Positions 34,140 to 46,118 of a stretch of DNA of 64,000 nucleotides are shown here, in pieces. Both the position numbers and the translations under genes were made by a program. Below the pieces are notes generated by a model. The model saw only the letters and a list, made by a program, of their open reading frames with translations, was not told the origin of the DNA and made no database searches. Source of the stretch: Magicicada septendecula (taxonomy: Eukaryota > Arthropoda > Insecta > Hemiptera > Cicadidae). The stretch's first letter is position 1, and every line of letters begins with the position of its first letter. The stretch is taken from positions 1,317,719,046 through 1,317,783,045 of the forward strand of contig CM068367.1 in NCBI GenBank assembly GCA_034769895.1, given 5' to 3'.

Positions 34140-37100
34140 AAATTGTACTGATAGAAAGTGACTTTAAAGTAAGATATTTATTTAATAGTGTAGGTAATTG
34201 TAAAAAAAAAACTAGCACACGGGTCTGACGCTGCTCATTCAGCTTGATGTCTAACTCGGGAACAGCAATTTAATAGAACATGATACGATTTTTGTATCTT
34301 AAATTCCCACTCACACGTTTTATCATAACCTACGCAATATCAAAATGTCCGAGACGTAAGCAGCAATTACTCATTCTCTTATTATATCCAAGACCAAAGT
34401 AAAAAGGTTAAGTAGCTTTTTGTGGCATTACACTGTGCCATTACTATTTAAAAAGTAGTAAAACAAAAATTAGCGTACTTTTTTTATAGTACTGCTGCTG
34501 CTTTAAAATAAATGCCTCGTTTTAGTGAGTTGAGAGAAATAAATTTGACAGGACTTTACTAGCTTATTTAAATTTTTTGATATCTGCTTTTTACGCGGAA
34601 GAAACCTCTTAACTTTTCTGCCGTATTTCACATCGGATTTCATATAATTTATAGATTTTGATGTTGCGTAACTCCTCTTGTTTTTGAATAAACAAGACGT
34701 GTGTTTTATTTTTGATAACACGATACTGTGATAACATGACACAAAATGCACATAATTTTTACAGCATACTCAGTGTATTTTCATTAAATAATTATTATTT
34801 AGGGTATGTCGACTGGAATATTTGGGTTTTACGACTACACTAAAACTGAACTAGTCGATTAAAACTAATCAAAACCCGACTACGATGGATACGATAATTG
34901 CCTACTTGTTAATTTAAAAAACATCTTCTTTTCAAAAACATCGGATGCCTCTTTGAAACTTTAGACGCTGGATGTCTACTGCAGTCAACGTAATTCTTCT
35001 ATTTGATTGTGACCATTGGTACCAGTCGCTAAGGCCTGACGGTAGATTTTGAACAGTGACTTAGAGATCCGCAGTGGAAAAACACCTCGTTGCGGAGCCG
35101 ATAAAAGTTTTACTATAAAGTCGTGAAATGACAGTATGTGACGGAGAGGGATAGCGTGTAAACGAGACAACCAACTGTTGTCGCGTTGTCTCTCATCTTT
35201 CCACTTTAAGACACCTGTAAGTGAGGGGGTAATTTTGTGGCTGGATGGGCGCAGCCCCTCGCTCAAGAAAGGACTTTAGGCTTCTACCATGAACCGACTG
35301 TAAGCTGTTTTTTACTTCCATGTTCCTTAAGGAAATGGATGTATGGTGTTTCAATTGTCTTCCCTTCTAGTGTTTTCATTTTTGAATTTAAGGAATCCCG
35401 TTTAAAATATAAAATCTCTTAGTCATTGATTCACATATTCATTTGTATTTTTCTTCCTTAATCCTATTTTACATCCTTATTATCCAAGTTGTTTGCTTGT
35501 AGCAGTGCACCGTAAGAGTATCTACGCTTCCTCCGTGCTAACAGTTCAGGGTTGGAACACCTCAACAGTTCTGTCCCAATAGATCACTACAATTTGTGGT
35601 GTACATGGCATATTTTCGAGGGTGAGGCGTCTTGATTTTCTAGACTTTTATTTTCTTATTTACATTAATTATCAATCAGAATTAAATATATTTTTCAGGC
35701 TAGTCTGATAGCATAGTACTAGACACTATACGTTTTGTGTTACAATGAAAGCAACTTCGTGACGAAAAATATTAAAATATATTTTTTAAAATTGAAAACT
35801 GTTATCTGAAAACTGAAGAATGCTGTAGTGTCTATTGTATTGCTTATTATTATTTCTGTATGTAGAGTAACAGTCTATTAAACGTAATAAAACTGGAAAA
35901 ATAAAAATGAAAACGAGAAATAAATTCTATTGAAATAAGGGAGAAGCTTACATTTTGTTGGAAACGGAGTGCACCGTTTTAAGCAAAATTTTATTTACAA
36001 CGTGGTGGGTTTTTAATGAATAAAATTTGGTTTGTTAATTCACTTGATACAGTTGCTATCCTCTACACAGTCTCACGTTAATATCTCTTTCTATCAAACG
36101 GCAGCGGAAAATTGAAGGGTTGGTATTTAAAAAGTTAAACAAATTTCCGCCATCGCTCGTCATTATCCAATATTTAACAAATGAATAGTTAAATATTTTT
36201 TTGACTAGATAGCCTATGCATTTTCTAAAATTCTAAAAATAAATAAATTTCAAAACGCTGAAACTTATTAAATTCATATATTGTATAATTGTATCTTATG
36301 CAATTATGAGTTTTCTAAAAATAGGCAAATTACATTTCTTATCTAACGCTTACTCCAAATAAAGAAATACATGTTAGATAAAATTCTAAGAGTTATTTTT
36401 AATTTTATTTTTTATCAAAATGTAAACTGAAATGCAACTTAGTCTTTTATAAGAATTACTAACTAGTGTATTGTAAAAATTGTGCTTTATTTTATACACT
36501 AATTATTATGATATAGGTATAAACATCAATCGTGTTTTATCTGCAACTAATTTAGTGTGAATAAAAAGATTTACGCCTCCAAACCGTGTGGTATTCAATA
36601 TTTTATCACCACGTGTCTTTTATATTAACCAATCAGTTACTTTCATATGCTCCTTATAAACGACTGCACAACCGCTTTCATATTTAATCGGTTTACAACA
36701 TGTTGTGTGTATTTGTAACAGAATAGAGCACCGGGATCTCCTTTTTATTAGGTAGTTGCAAATACGTATCATGTTTTGCATTCAATCAAGTAAATTTATA
36801 TTGCAAATTTACATTTCCAATTTAGTAAATTTATATTTGTATTTATATAACTGTAATATTATCATTAACATAATGTTATATAATCGTTGCGCTGTTATCA
36901 TTATATAATAATAAAATTAACGTTTTTGAACCAAGTAAAGTTACATGCAACGGACTAAAATGCCATTTAAGCCGCTGGATGGGGCCGCCTCAGTAACACT
37001 CTACTGTAAAACCTTCTTACCAATAAATGCACCTTTTTGGTGGCCATAAAAATAACCTTTCTTGAAACGAAGAGTACAAACAGGTAAGCGGACGATGACG

Positions 37101-37180
37101 GTCCCAGTGAACTCTTTCTAATATACTGTCTTTCTAATATACCGAGAGCTTGTAAATGATAATATCTCGCTAGAACTTCC
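34140..37180. other. Unassigned AT-rich DNA, 3 kb
   Basis: The longest stretch without a recognised gene. Short frames (e.g. 34503-34751, 34985-35266, 36967-37182) lack motifs. A short repeat at 35311-35350 is listed separately. Confidence 0.45.
35311..35350. repeat. Short palindromic repeat shared with 48427
   Basis: TTACTTCCATGTTCCTTAAGG followed by AAATGG and TATGGTG. It matches the left end of the insertion in the Helitron at 48427 almost exactly and is partly self-complementary. Confidence 0.65.
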
Positions 37181-37189
37181 ACTCCACAC

Positions 37190-39120
37190 GCCAGCTGAAT
37201 TGGATGCGGCTGTAAATGATCTCACCAGTACTTTTCAAAAATCAGCCTGGGAAGCTACACCTTGCAATACAGCGAAGAATAAGCACTTAAACCTTCCTCT
37301 GGTTGTCCGAAAGAAATTAGCTGAGAAGCGTAGATTGCGATGAATTTGGCAGCATACTCGTCATTCGGATGACAAAAGAAAGTGGAAAACCGCGGCCAGA
37401 CAACTAAAACGATTGTCAGAAAATTTAAAGAATGAAGGGATTCAGGATTATCTAAAAAATCTGTCACCTAATGAAAGTACTGATTATTCTCTGTGGAACG
37501 CTACTAAACGATTAAAAAGGCCACTATTACAAATACCACCAATACATAAACCAGATGGTAGCTGGGCGCGCAGCAATACAGAGAAATCCCAGACTTTTGC
37601 CGAACATTTGGTCAACGTTTTTCAACCTGAAGCCAGCAAGAACGTCTCTTTCGATGAAGAGGTACAAAGATATTTACACTCCCCGCTCCAACTGACTCTA
37701 CCTATTAAGCCTTTTAAAGTTAAGGTAATCAAGGAAATAATCCTGTATAAATTGAAAAGTAAAAAGGCTCCCGGCATTGATTTGCTATCGGGGAAAGTTC
37801 TAAAGGAGCTGCCTCACAAAGGCGTTGTACTAATAACATACAATACCATACTCAGACTTGAATACTTTCCTCTTCTCTGGAAATCGGCTCAAGTTATCAT
37901 GGTCTTAAAACCTGGTAAAAACCCTCAAGCGCCCTCTTCTTATCGACCCATAAGCCTTCTACCGATACTTAGTAAGATCTTTGAGAAGCTGTTTGTAAAA
38001 CGACTTATGCCAACAATTGTAGAAAACAACCTAATTCCGGATCACCAATTTGGCTTTCGAGAAAAGCACTCTACGGTAAATCAAATACACAGACTAACAA
38101 ATGTTATCAATAAATCGCTGGAATCGAAGATGTTCTGCTCAGGTGTGTTTATCGACGTTTCCCAGGCATTTGACAAAGTCTGGCATCTTGGACTCTTATA
38201 CAAAATAAAGAAAAAATCTGCCACATAATTGTTACCGTATTCTACATTCCTACTTACTGGGCAGAGTGTTTCAAGTCAAGTACTCGGATGCTACTTCTCT
38301 CCTATTACCAGTGGGGTCAGGTGTTCCGCAGGGTAGTGTCCTGGGTCCTCTGCTCTACCTCCTGTTCACCTCGGACTTACCGTCAGCAAGTGAAACCACT
38401 GTTGCTACCTACGCCGATGACACAGCAATCCTAGCGACACACTCCGACCCCTCAATAGCATCTCTTATACTACAAGAATCATTAAACAACGTTCAGTTAT
38501 GGCTTGATAAATGGCGCATAAAAATCAATTCATCCAAGTCAGTCCACGTTACCTTCACCACACGTAAGGCAAACTGCCCTCCAGTAACAATTAACGGTCA
38601 ACCAGTACCGCAAGCTGAAAGTGCTAAGTACCTAGGGATGCATCTGGACAGGAGACTAACATGGAAAAAACATATAACATCTAAGAAGATTGAACTTAAT
38701 CACAAGGTCAGAAACATCTGTTGGCTTATAGTCAGAAAATCACGGTTAAGTCTCGTCAACACACTCTTGATCTATAAAACAGTTCTTAAACCGGTATGGA
38801 TTTATGGTATTCAACTTTGGGGTACTGCAAGTACAAGTAATATTGAGATTATCCAGCGCTTTCAGTCCAAAACTTTAAGATCAATAGTCGACGCTCCATG
38901 GTTTGTCTCCAACAACTCTATACACCGTGACCTCAAAGTTCCAACCGTGAGAGAAGAAATCATGCACCTCTGCAGGACTCACATCTCCAAATTAGAACAG
39001 CATCCTAACCACCTGGCAGTTAACTTGTTAGAAAACAGTGAAGATATTTATAGACTAAAAAGACACAAACTATTAGACTTACCATTCAGTATATCATTAT
39101 TAGACGGTAACAAAGTCACA
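37190..39120 (+). pseudogene. Jockey reverse transcriptase, frameshifted
   Basis: ORF2-like reverse transcriptase that would copy the LINE RNA at a nicked target. Visible order: KKAPGIDLLSGKVLKELP (RT box 0-1), YRPISLLPILSKIFEKL, FGFREKHSTVNQIHR, VFIDVSQAFDKVWH (first catalytic Asp), then a frameshift near 38220-38260. Downstream come GVPQGSVLGPLLYLLF, TYADDTAI (catalytic pair at 38416-38421), KYLGMHLDRRLTWKKHI, WIYGIQLWGTAS and the C-terminal LRSIVDAPWFVSNN. An upstream TGA near 37350 breaks the linker before KWKTAARQL. The endonuclease domain is missing. The catalytic residues are intact, so damage is limited to truncation, one stop, one frameshift and a replaced C-terminal tail running into the palindrome. 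Confidence 0.88.
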
Positions 39121-39191
39121 GATTTAATTATAAATTTACCTTATTTCCGTCTTGTGACTTATTTTTTTTTTTTTTCTTGTTGTTTGTTACT

Positions 39192-39227
39192 GACGCGTTT
39201 CGGAGCTCTTCAACGCTCCATCCTCAG
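39192..39227 (-). ncRNA. Hammerhead-ribozyme-like motif, left arm
   Basis: Minus strand: CTGAGGA, U, GGAGC/GCTCC helix II, GAAA, CGCG and GTC. It fits CUGANGA / stem II / GAAA / palindromic stem III / NUH with one extra U before helix II. Minimal variants that may act as dimers are known from Penelope-like elements. Confidence 0.6.
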
Positions 39228-39541
39228 AAAATCCGTTGCTATACTTCGTCACGTTAATATTAAAATTTTTTGCATTGAAAACATATGTATAATATTAAAA
39301 CACGTATACACTTATACGATGGTCACATATATAAAATTACATAGTTCGGGTGCACCCAACACTGTCACATGCCAGACTCACAGACATCAGAGTCTGGCAT
39401 GTGACAGTGTTGGGTGCACCCGAACTATGTAATTTTATATATGTGACCATCGTATAAGTGTATACGTGTTTTAATATTATACATATGTTTTCAATGCAAA
39501 AAATTTTAATATTAACGTGACGAAGTATAGCAACGGATTTT

Positions 39542-39577
39542 CTGAGGATGGAGCATTGAAGAGCTCCGAAACGCGTC
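39542..39577 (+). ncRNA. Hammerhead-ribozyme-like motif, right arm
   Basis: Mirror copy of the left-arm motif: CTGAGGA (39542-39548), GGAGC and GCTCC forming helix II, GAAA (39568-39571), ACGCGT palindrome, predicted cleavage after GTC at 39577. It lies on the same strand as, and downstream of, the Jockey frame. Confidence 0.6.
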
Positions 39578-40009
39578 AGTAACAAACAACAAGAAAAAAA
39601 AGTCACAAGACGGAAATAAGGTAAATTTATAATTACCATTCAGGTTTAACTAATAATGTATTGTCTGTATTTTCTGTATTGTACTGTCTGTGGTATCTGT
39701 TCTGTATGTTTTTGTATTCGTGTCATTCATACGTGTTAATGTCAACCTGTATATGTGCCTTATGGGCCCAGTGTTTAATATTTGAACTTATTGTATTATG
39801 CCAGCAGGAAGTGGAAGTGATTTTTGTTCATTTGTTTACATGTTTTATCATTTAGTTTTGTATTTTGTGTACCTCTTTAATCTATTATCAAAAACAAGAA
39901 GAGCTGTCAATGGTCAGCTCTTCATAATCCTGTGTGTGTTGCCAGCCAATTTGTTAAATGTTCGCTTAGTCGAACAGATTACAGATCTCCAATAAATTAA
40001 AAAAAAAAT

Positions 40010-40560
40010 GTATAAGGAAGCCTAAGTCGCTTGGTGCTAGAGTAACTATAAACTGAAATGTGTGCTCCCAGCGACTGGTGATCTTTCTGTACTACAAAGC
40101 AGTATACATTACTGAAAATAACTAACAATTTCCAATTGCAGGTTGGAGGTTTTAAAGAAGTTTCTCTTTTGTTGTCTGTTTGCAACGTTTTTACTTCCAT
40201 TCATGTGAAATCTGAGAGAAAATTTTATTTTACAAACGACCGTCTCTCAACAGAAATTATAAACATGGTAAGTGCAGTAGATATTTTATCAAAATTAGGT
40301 TAATTCAACTTTCAAGAAACTTACTGGTCTCAGTACAGTAAAGTACGTGGTCGTTGTCTTTACGGAATCTTCATTTAAATAAATCAGTGTAGGTCTATAC
40401 GTTACTGCATCAGTGTCACATGTAGTTACATTACTTTACGTTGGTTGATTCAGAGCTGCGGAAAAATCTGACCTGTGAGGAGACTAGCTGTGATGTGACA
40501 AAAAACTCGGTACTGCTTATGCTGCTGTCGCCAAGGTACCATAAAACCCACCACAAAATA
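40010..40560. other. Unassigned DNA
   Basis: No gene recognised between the Jockey tail and the next LINE. Confidence 0.45.
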
Positions 40561-40574
40561 ACACGATTGTAGCG

Positions 40575-41505
40575 CTTCTTGACGGCAGTATGGGTTTGAT
40601 CAATTGTGGAGTAAGACAAGGGTACCCATTATCACCTTCTCTTTTAAAGTAATATATAGATAATATATATATATAATATAAAATAATATATATTGCATAA
40701 CAATTGGCATATGAGCCACCCAGAACATTTTATGATTAACAACTCTGGAGTTGACACGTTGTTACACGCTGATGACCAGGCTATCCTGACGAACTCGGAA
40801 AGCGGCTTGCAGATGTACACTCATTGTAATCTTGTACACTCGTTGAGTTGAATCTGCGAGGATTTCGGATTACAGATCTCCACATCGAAGACTAAGGGAA
40901 TGGTTTTACATGGAGCTGATCCCATACCAGAAAAAAATTGTTGTAGAAAAAAGTGGTACTGTTCTGGATCAGGTTAGTAATTTTGAATATCTGTACTACA
41001 GTGTGTCTTACATTACAAAGAATGACGTAGTGAAGAAGCTGCATAAGTTCAACCACATGTGTGGGATCATCAGGAGAAATCTAAAATCAACGAGTAAAGA
41101 AACACGCCTGAAGTTCTACAAGGCGTTGGCCTTGCCCGTCTCTCTGTTGGACTTTAACGAAATCCCAGGCCAATCGTATTCAAGCGGTCGAAATGAGATT
41201 TCTCAGACACGTGCAGGATATACTCTTCAAGGTAGCAAAAGAAATGTTGATAAACGGCAGGAACTGAGTATTACGAGTATACTCAATAGGACTGCCCACT
41301 ATCGGTTAAAATGGTCGGAGTATCTTAACCGACTGGATGACTGCCGCATCACCAAACAACTATTGAATTATAAGCCAAAAGGACGGAGAGGTGTGATACG
41401 TCCGAAGAAGCGTTGGAGTGACCAGTTGTTATAATCTATCTGCTTGCGACCTGAACGAACCATTTTTGGTTTAATGCTTGCTGGAGATGATGATGGTGGT
41501 AACTA
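40575..41505 (+). pseudogene. LINE reverse transcriptase fragment, same family as 19505-20090
   Basis: Starts in the RT domain: GVRQGYPLSPSLL at ~40610, then an AT-rich stretch, LLHADDQAILTNSE at ~40765 (the ADD box; His replaces the usual Tyr), ICEDFGLQISTSKTKGM. An open frame follows at 40910-41434 with VLDQVSNFEYLYYSVSY, KLHKFNHMCGIIRRNL, RLKFYKALALPVSLL, AHYRLKWSEYLNRLDDCRI and KGRRGVIRPKKRWSDQLL. The 3' end LVxCLLEMMMVV with GATGATGATG matches the minus-strand copy at 19505. A small deletion after LALPV removes the YGSE segment. Confidence 0.82.
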
Positions 41506-41509
41506 ATGA

Positions 41510-43847
41510 CGGTGCAAGTAGTGCCAGTATGATATGTATTTAAAGTTTTCATTTAAATTTGATAAAAAAAGTGAAAGAATAATATAACAACGAAAACAAT
41601 TGAAATAATTGTTTGCAAGTGATAAAACATTATTGAATAATAATATAATATTATATATAAAATTATTGTATATTATAACATTAAATTTTAATGTCATCTT
41701 CAGAATCTACATGAAATTGCAACGAGGCATATTTGATGTGTAATTTAGTACGGATTGCAGCAGTGGCACTGAATAACATGTACGTGGTGTTGACAAATGT
41801 TAACGATTACTTGTCATGTCCTACGCTCGCAAACCGTCTACTACATACCTCACGGTCGATTCATTAATATTAAAGAAGACAACATACATACTTTTTTTTA
41901 AAATAGTACTTTTGAGCTTAATATGTCTCAGTTTTAGAGACTAGATGGATATATTATAAAAAAAAATCATTTGACTGAAAAAATGAGTTTGTTTTTAATT
42001 TAATTTTGTTGTTTAATTAACTAGTGAATTGAATTAACGTTAGATGGAACGCATATTGTGTCGTCATATATTTCAACAATGGGGTTAACAAATTCAACCC
42101 ACACATGCTTCTGCGCGCGCGCGCGTGTATACAAAGTTGAATAGTATAGCGTACATACAGGGGTACTGTGCCTAGGCTTAGAAAAGATAACACGCACATC
42201 TCTACTAATAAATCATCTCTATGCCTTCTACCAACCGAATTTAGTTCAATACGCGTTGACCTAATAGCTGTCACAAAGGTCGAACGAGCTGATGTTTTTT
42301 GGGGACTTCACTGTACTTATTAATAATATACGAATAATTTCATATAAACAAAAAATCCTTAAATTTGTTTGGGGAAGGGGAAGAACACTTGCCTGCCACT
42401 GTAAAGATGTTTGCACGATTTTTTCAAATTTTGTGTAAAATCAATTTCAAAATTTGAGTACAAGTTCAATGACTCAAAACATCAAAAGCCAGATGAAGAT
42501 TCAAATACAACAACTAGATTTACATAGAAGTAGAAAATATAGTGTAAAAATATCTAAAACCCCAAAGTAAAATCCAGTCACTATTTTAGTGTAGAACAGA
42601 CGAGTTCTCGGTATGAATTAACTAAACAATGTCTTTTAAGTTTTAATATTTTTTTAAAAATACTTCTGTGCAAATAGTAATAGTTAAATAATAATTTAGA
42701 GTTTTAAGAACAGTAATGGACTACAAGTTGCATTATCCATAAGTCCTTAAAATTTTGTAAGGTATAAACACACACACACTCGCGCGCGCGCACGAACACA
42801 CAAACAAAAAATTAAGACTTGCACACTAATTCTAAAATGCAAACCATTATTAAAATAAATGAAATTAAAAAGAATTAAATGTATTAATAAGTGTAGTTTA
42901 CCTTAATATTCAGAGCATCCAGTAGTTCGTATACATATTAAAACTTTATAGTTTTAACTAATTACTCTGTTCGGTTTCGCATATTTTACTGAAAAAAAAT
43001 AAATTTAAAGTAAAAAAAATTCTGAAAATCAGTTACCTATATACGGCAATATCTAATACACGTTTGGTCGTGAGAGTTCCGCGTGGATTAATACAGTGAA
43101 TAATATGTTAAAAACTTCACGACTGACAAAATGCAATATATGGGGAGTATTACAACTGATGTCTACTGTACATTCTTTCATTCTTTCAGTTAGGCAACAT
43201 TTTCATATTGCACATATCTGTTTCCGCTTTACTGTCACTGTCAGTATCTAATGAGATTGCAAACCTATTGGTTTCTTCGTTAACACTTACATCTCTTTCC
43301 AGTCTTTTTATTCTTATCCGAAAAAGAGGATTTTTATACCCACAGTATCGCAAACAGGATTTCGGTTATCTTCAGACATTTCAGAAATTTTTGTTCGAGA
43401 TTTATTCCAAACGTAACGGTGTGTTTGGAGCCACACCCTTTTACAATACACGATATCATTTCGATCGGGTTTAAATCGGAATGTAGTGTGGCCAAGTGCT
43501 TTCAGTAACTCGTCATCAGTGTGAGTTTTCGTGTGGTTTTGGTGCGTTTGTAAAAGTATTGCAAGTTCACACTACAACGCATTTTTCCAAAAGAGTATAT
43601 TATAATCTTCTGATCATTTTACCATGTCCTCTCTTTTGGCATTCGAGATGGGTGCTTTATGTACCTCCAGAATATGTTAGGTCGATTTAATTCCACCAGA
43701 CTGAAGACCACTGTAAACGTAACATTTTGTTAATTTTACGATCTTCACGTGTGACGTAGGGTTGGGTTATAGCTATTTTCTGCAAAACAAAATTAAAGTC
43801 AAATGTGAAACGATTGTTAAAAATTATTATTTAATTTATATTTTAGA
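41510..43847. other. Unassigned AT-rich DNA
   Basis: No gene recognised. Short alternating CG/CA tracts occur at 42112-42126 and 42770-42800. The 88-codon frame at 43208-43474 has no recognised domain. Confidence 0.45.
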
Positions 43848-44243
43848 CAGTAGCGTATCTAGAATTTGGCTTTGGAGGGTGGGGGGTGGCTCATACATAA
43901 GAAAAACAACTTAAGACTAATGGATATTACTATTTTTAAAGTGGCTGAAAATGTGTGATAACATCCGGAAATTAATCCCATTAAAGTAAACGGTAATAAC
44001 AATTGAAGCATTGTTAGAAGATATAATATATTGATTGAATTGATTTGCTATATTTCATATTTTAAACGTATACGCAAATGCTGTGTAATAAACCGGTATA
44101 TATTAGAAAAGAGTTACTACTATATTAGCGCAAAAAGCTGAAAAAAATAATAACACAGCCTAAAAATTAAGAGGTTAACAAAATTCGTCAACTTTTATAG
44201 ACCCTCTGTGGTTCTGTTCATTCCTTCCCTAAATACGCTCCTG
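43848..44243. mobile_element. MITE-like repeat R, uninterrupted copy
   Basis: 396 bp with imperfect inverted ends: CAGTAGCGTATCTAG on the left and AAATACGCTCCTG on the right. It has the G-rich left subterminal and C-rich right subterminal stretches seen in many hAT-like MITEs. The whole repeat matches 44901-45058 plus 55349-55512, apart from the Helitron inserted there, and so supplies the empty site for that Helitron. No clear target duplication. Confidence 0.75.
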
Positions 44244-44900
44244 TCTCTAAAGAGCAAAATGCACATCGAAGTAGGGAGAGATCCGTATTGGAAGTAAAAG
44301 AACAATGCAAAGAGAAGAGAAACAGAGAGAAAACATTGACTGCAGCAGAGAAGAAAAGGTAAATGAAGTAACGCTTAGCAATGAGGAGATTAATAAATGC
44401 AGAACGAACGTACGTTTTGTTGCAAAACAAAATGAAACAATTAAACGCGCTCGGCGCGGCGGCGTCAAGCTGAACAGAATGCTCAAGAATCCATTAATCT
44501 GTGTAACGTGTCAAGTGGAAGTTGATTTTAATGCAATGTGAGTGTACGTGTTTTCTCTCCTGTTTTATTATGAAGCATTTTTTTTCTTTGTTAGGCGTCG
44601 CACTTAACACCTTATTGGTTTTTCTTTTTTAAATTTATGATTGAATGCAGATGCATTCATGAATTATCATAGTTCTCTGTAAATTCATTCGTTACCTATG
44701 CAACTTAAACGATTACGGGGTTTTTTAATCAGAAAGTAGTCACGGTATCACGGTTTTCCATTTTTCATATCGTTCACACGATAATTTATAATTTGTTTTA
44801 TGAATTCAGATTTCGTAATATATTAAACTTGTTGTTTTAATTTTAATTTTTAAAATATACTGATAGGAAACCTGCTATATTCCGATGTTATATCAGGAGT
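44244..44900. other. Unassigned DNA between two R repeats
   Basis: A 78-codon charged frame at 44305-44541 has no recognisable family. Nothing else found. Confidence 0.4.
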
Positions 44901-45434
44901 CAGTGGCGTATCTAGAATTTGACTGGGGGAGGGTCCGGGGTCGAGTCGGTTTCTTACAAAAGAAAAAACAAGTTAAGACTAATCAACATTACTATCTTTA
45001 AAGTGGATGAAAACGTATGATAACATCTTGAAATCAGTATCATTAAAGTAAACGGTAATCTATACTTCTATATACCGTACTAATAAATATCTAGGGGAGT
45101 CTACGTTTGTTCGCGGTAATCTCAGAATCTACTGAACCGATTTCAATGAAACTTTGCACACTCATAGCAGATACCCAACGAAAGGTTTCCACTTTATTTG
45201 ATAACGACAGGTTAAAAAAACCCCGAAGTTATTGCAAAAAAACTCATTTTTTTAAGTCCAATTAATGCCCTTTACTTCTCTCCCTTCTACTCACATTCTC
45301 GACACGCCCCCAAGTTAGTCCGACAGTGCGCTGCATTACCCACTCCGCCCAATTGCATAAACGACGCGTCTTAAAATTGCTTACAAGTCAATTAGGTAGA
45401 CTTTATATCAGATTCTAAGCTATCTTATTATATT

Positions 45435-45729
45435 ACAAGCAGGTACCTGCGGCTTCGCACGCGAATATTTGTATATGATTGTTGTGGTAACTGTCGAGTT
45501 GGTAAATTGCTAATGGTACATCTATATTAATAATATTCTTCTATTGTAAGTTATGAATATCCAAAAAGTGGGAAGCAATAGATCCATCATTCATGTTTCC
45601 TCGATACGTAAAATCAAAATTTGATAATTTAGTAGATATTTACAAACATGCAGTAACACAATTAGATGAAATGTTTATTCGTATAGAATAATACAAATAG
45701 TGTATACATAAGTATATTGATATCAGTTA
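45435..45729 (-). repeat. Inverted copy of the Helitron 3' end
   Basis: This ~295-bp segment is the reverse complement of 55055-55349, the Helitron 3' terminus, with roughly 5% differences (e.g. CTTGT for the terminal CTAGT). It lies ~375 bp inside the 5' end. Helitrons lack long inverted repeats, so this is unusual. Confidence 0.9.
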
Positions 45730-46118
45730 ATCCATTTGAATATTTACATTTTAGTAGGGATATGGAATTCTTATTAGCATATGGAATTCATATAAACAAT
45801 ACAATAATTCGTTGGTTGATTATATTATAACATTAATTATATAGTACACGTTGATTCCGATAAACCATACTCTTCGACATTTGAATATTCAGTATGTACA
45901 GTAGGGATAATTAATTCTCGAGAATTATACTTAACTTACTTCACCTCAGTCAAGCGATGAGTGTCAGTGATGTAGTATCAGTGCCTTTTTTCGTTAATTT
46001 TACGTCGTCGGTAAGTAATATGTGCAATATGTATTGTATAAATTATTATTAGTTGCTCCCTAGAGATTTATTAGTATAGATAAAATAAAAATACATTTCC
46101 ACTTTTTTTAGCTTTGCA

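Larger units (their letters stand above)
39125..39635. repeat. 511-bp near-perfect palindrome with ribozyme-like motifs
   Basis: The left arm 39125-39379 and right arm 39390-39635 are inverse copies with only a handful of differences, mostly in a T/A run, around a 10-bp loop. Outer ends are TAATTATAAATTTACC and its inverse. Each arm carries GACGCGTTTCGGAGC...TCCTCAG, a hammerhead-like core. The high identity implies a very recent origin. Inverted terminal repeats with hammerhead motifs are a feature of Penelope-like elements, so this may be a Penelope-derived head-to-head repeat without coding sequence. Confidence 0.92.
37185..40009 (+). mobile_element. Jockey-clade LINE, 5' truncated
   Basis: Begins abruptly inside the endonuclease-RT linker at ~37185 and ends with AATAAATT followed by a run of ten A at ~39998-40007, the 3' poly(A) layout of Jockey elements. 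Its 3' region is interrupted by a 511-bp palindrome at 39125-39635. No target duplication was found. It is much better preserved than the other LINE fragments here. Confidence 0.85.

Noticed and set aside
39337..39639. Minus-strand 100-codon frame resembling the plus-strand frame end
   Set aside because: The two frames are the two arms of the palindrome read on opposite strands.
44305..44541. 78-codon charged frame next to repeat R
   Set aside because: No family recognised and the opposite strand is equally open.
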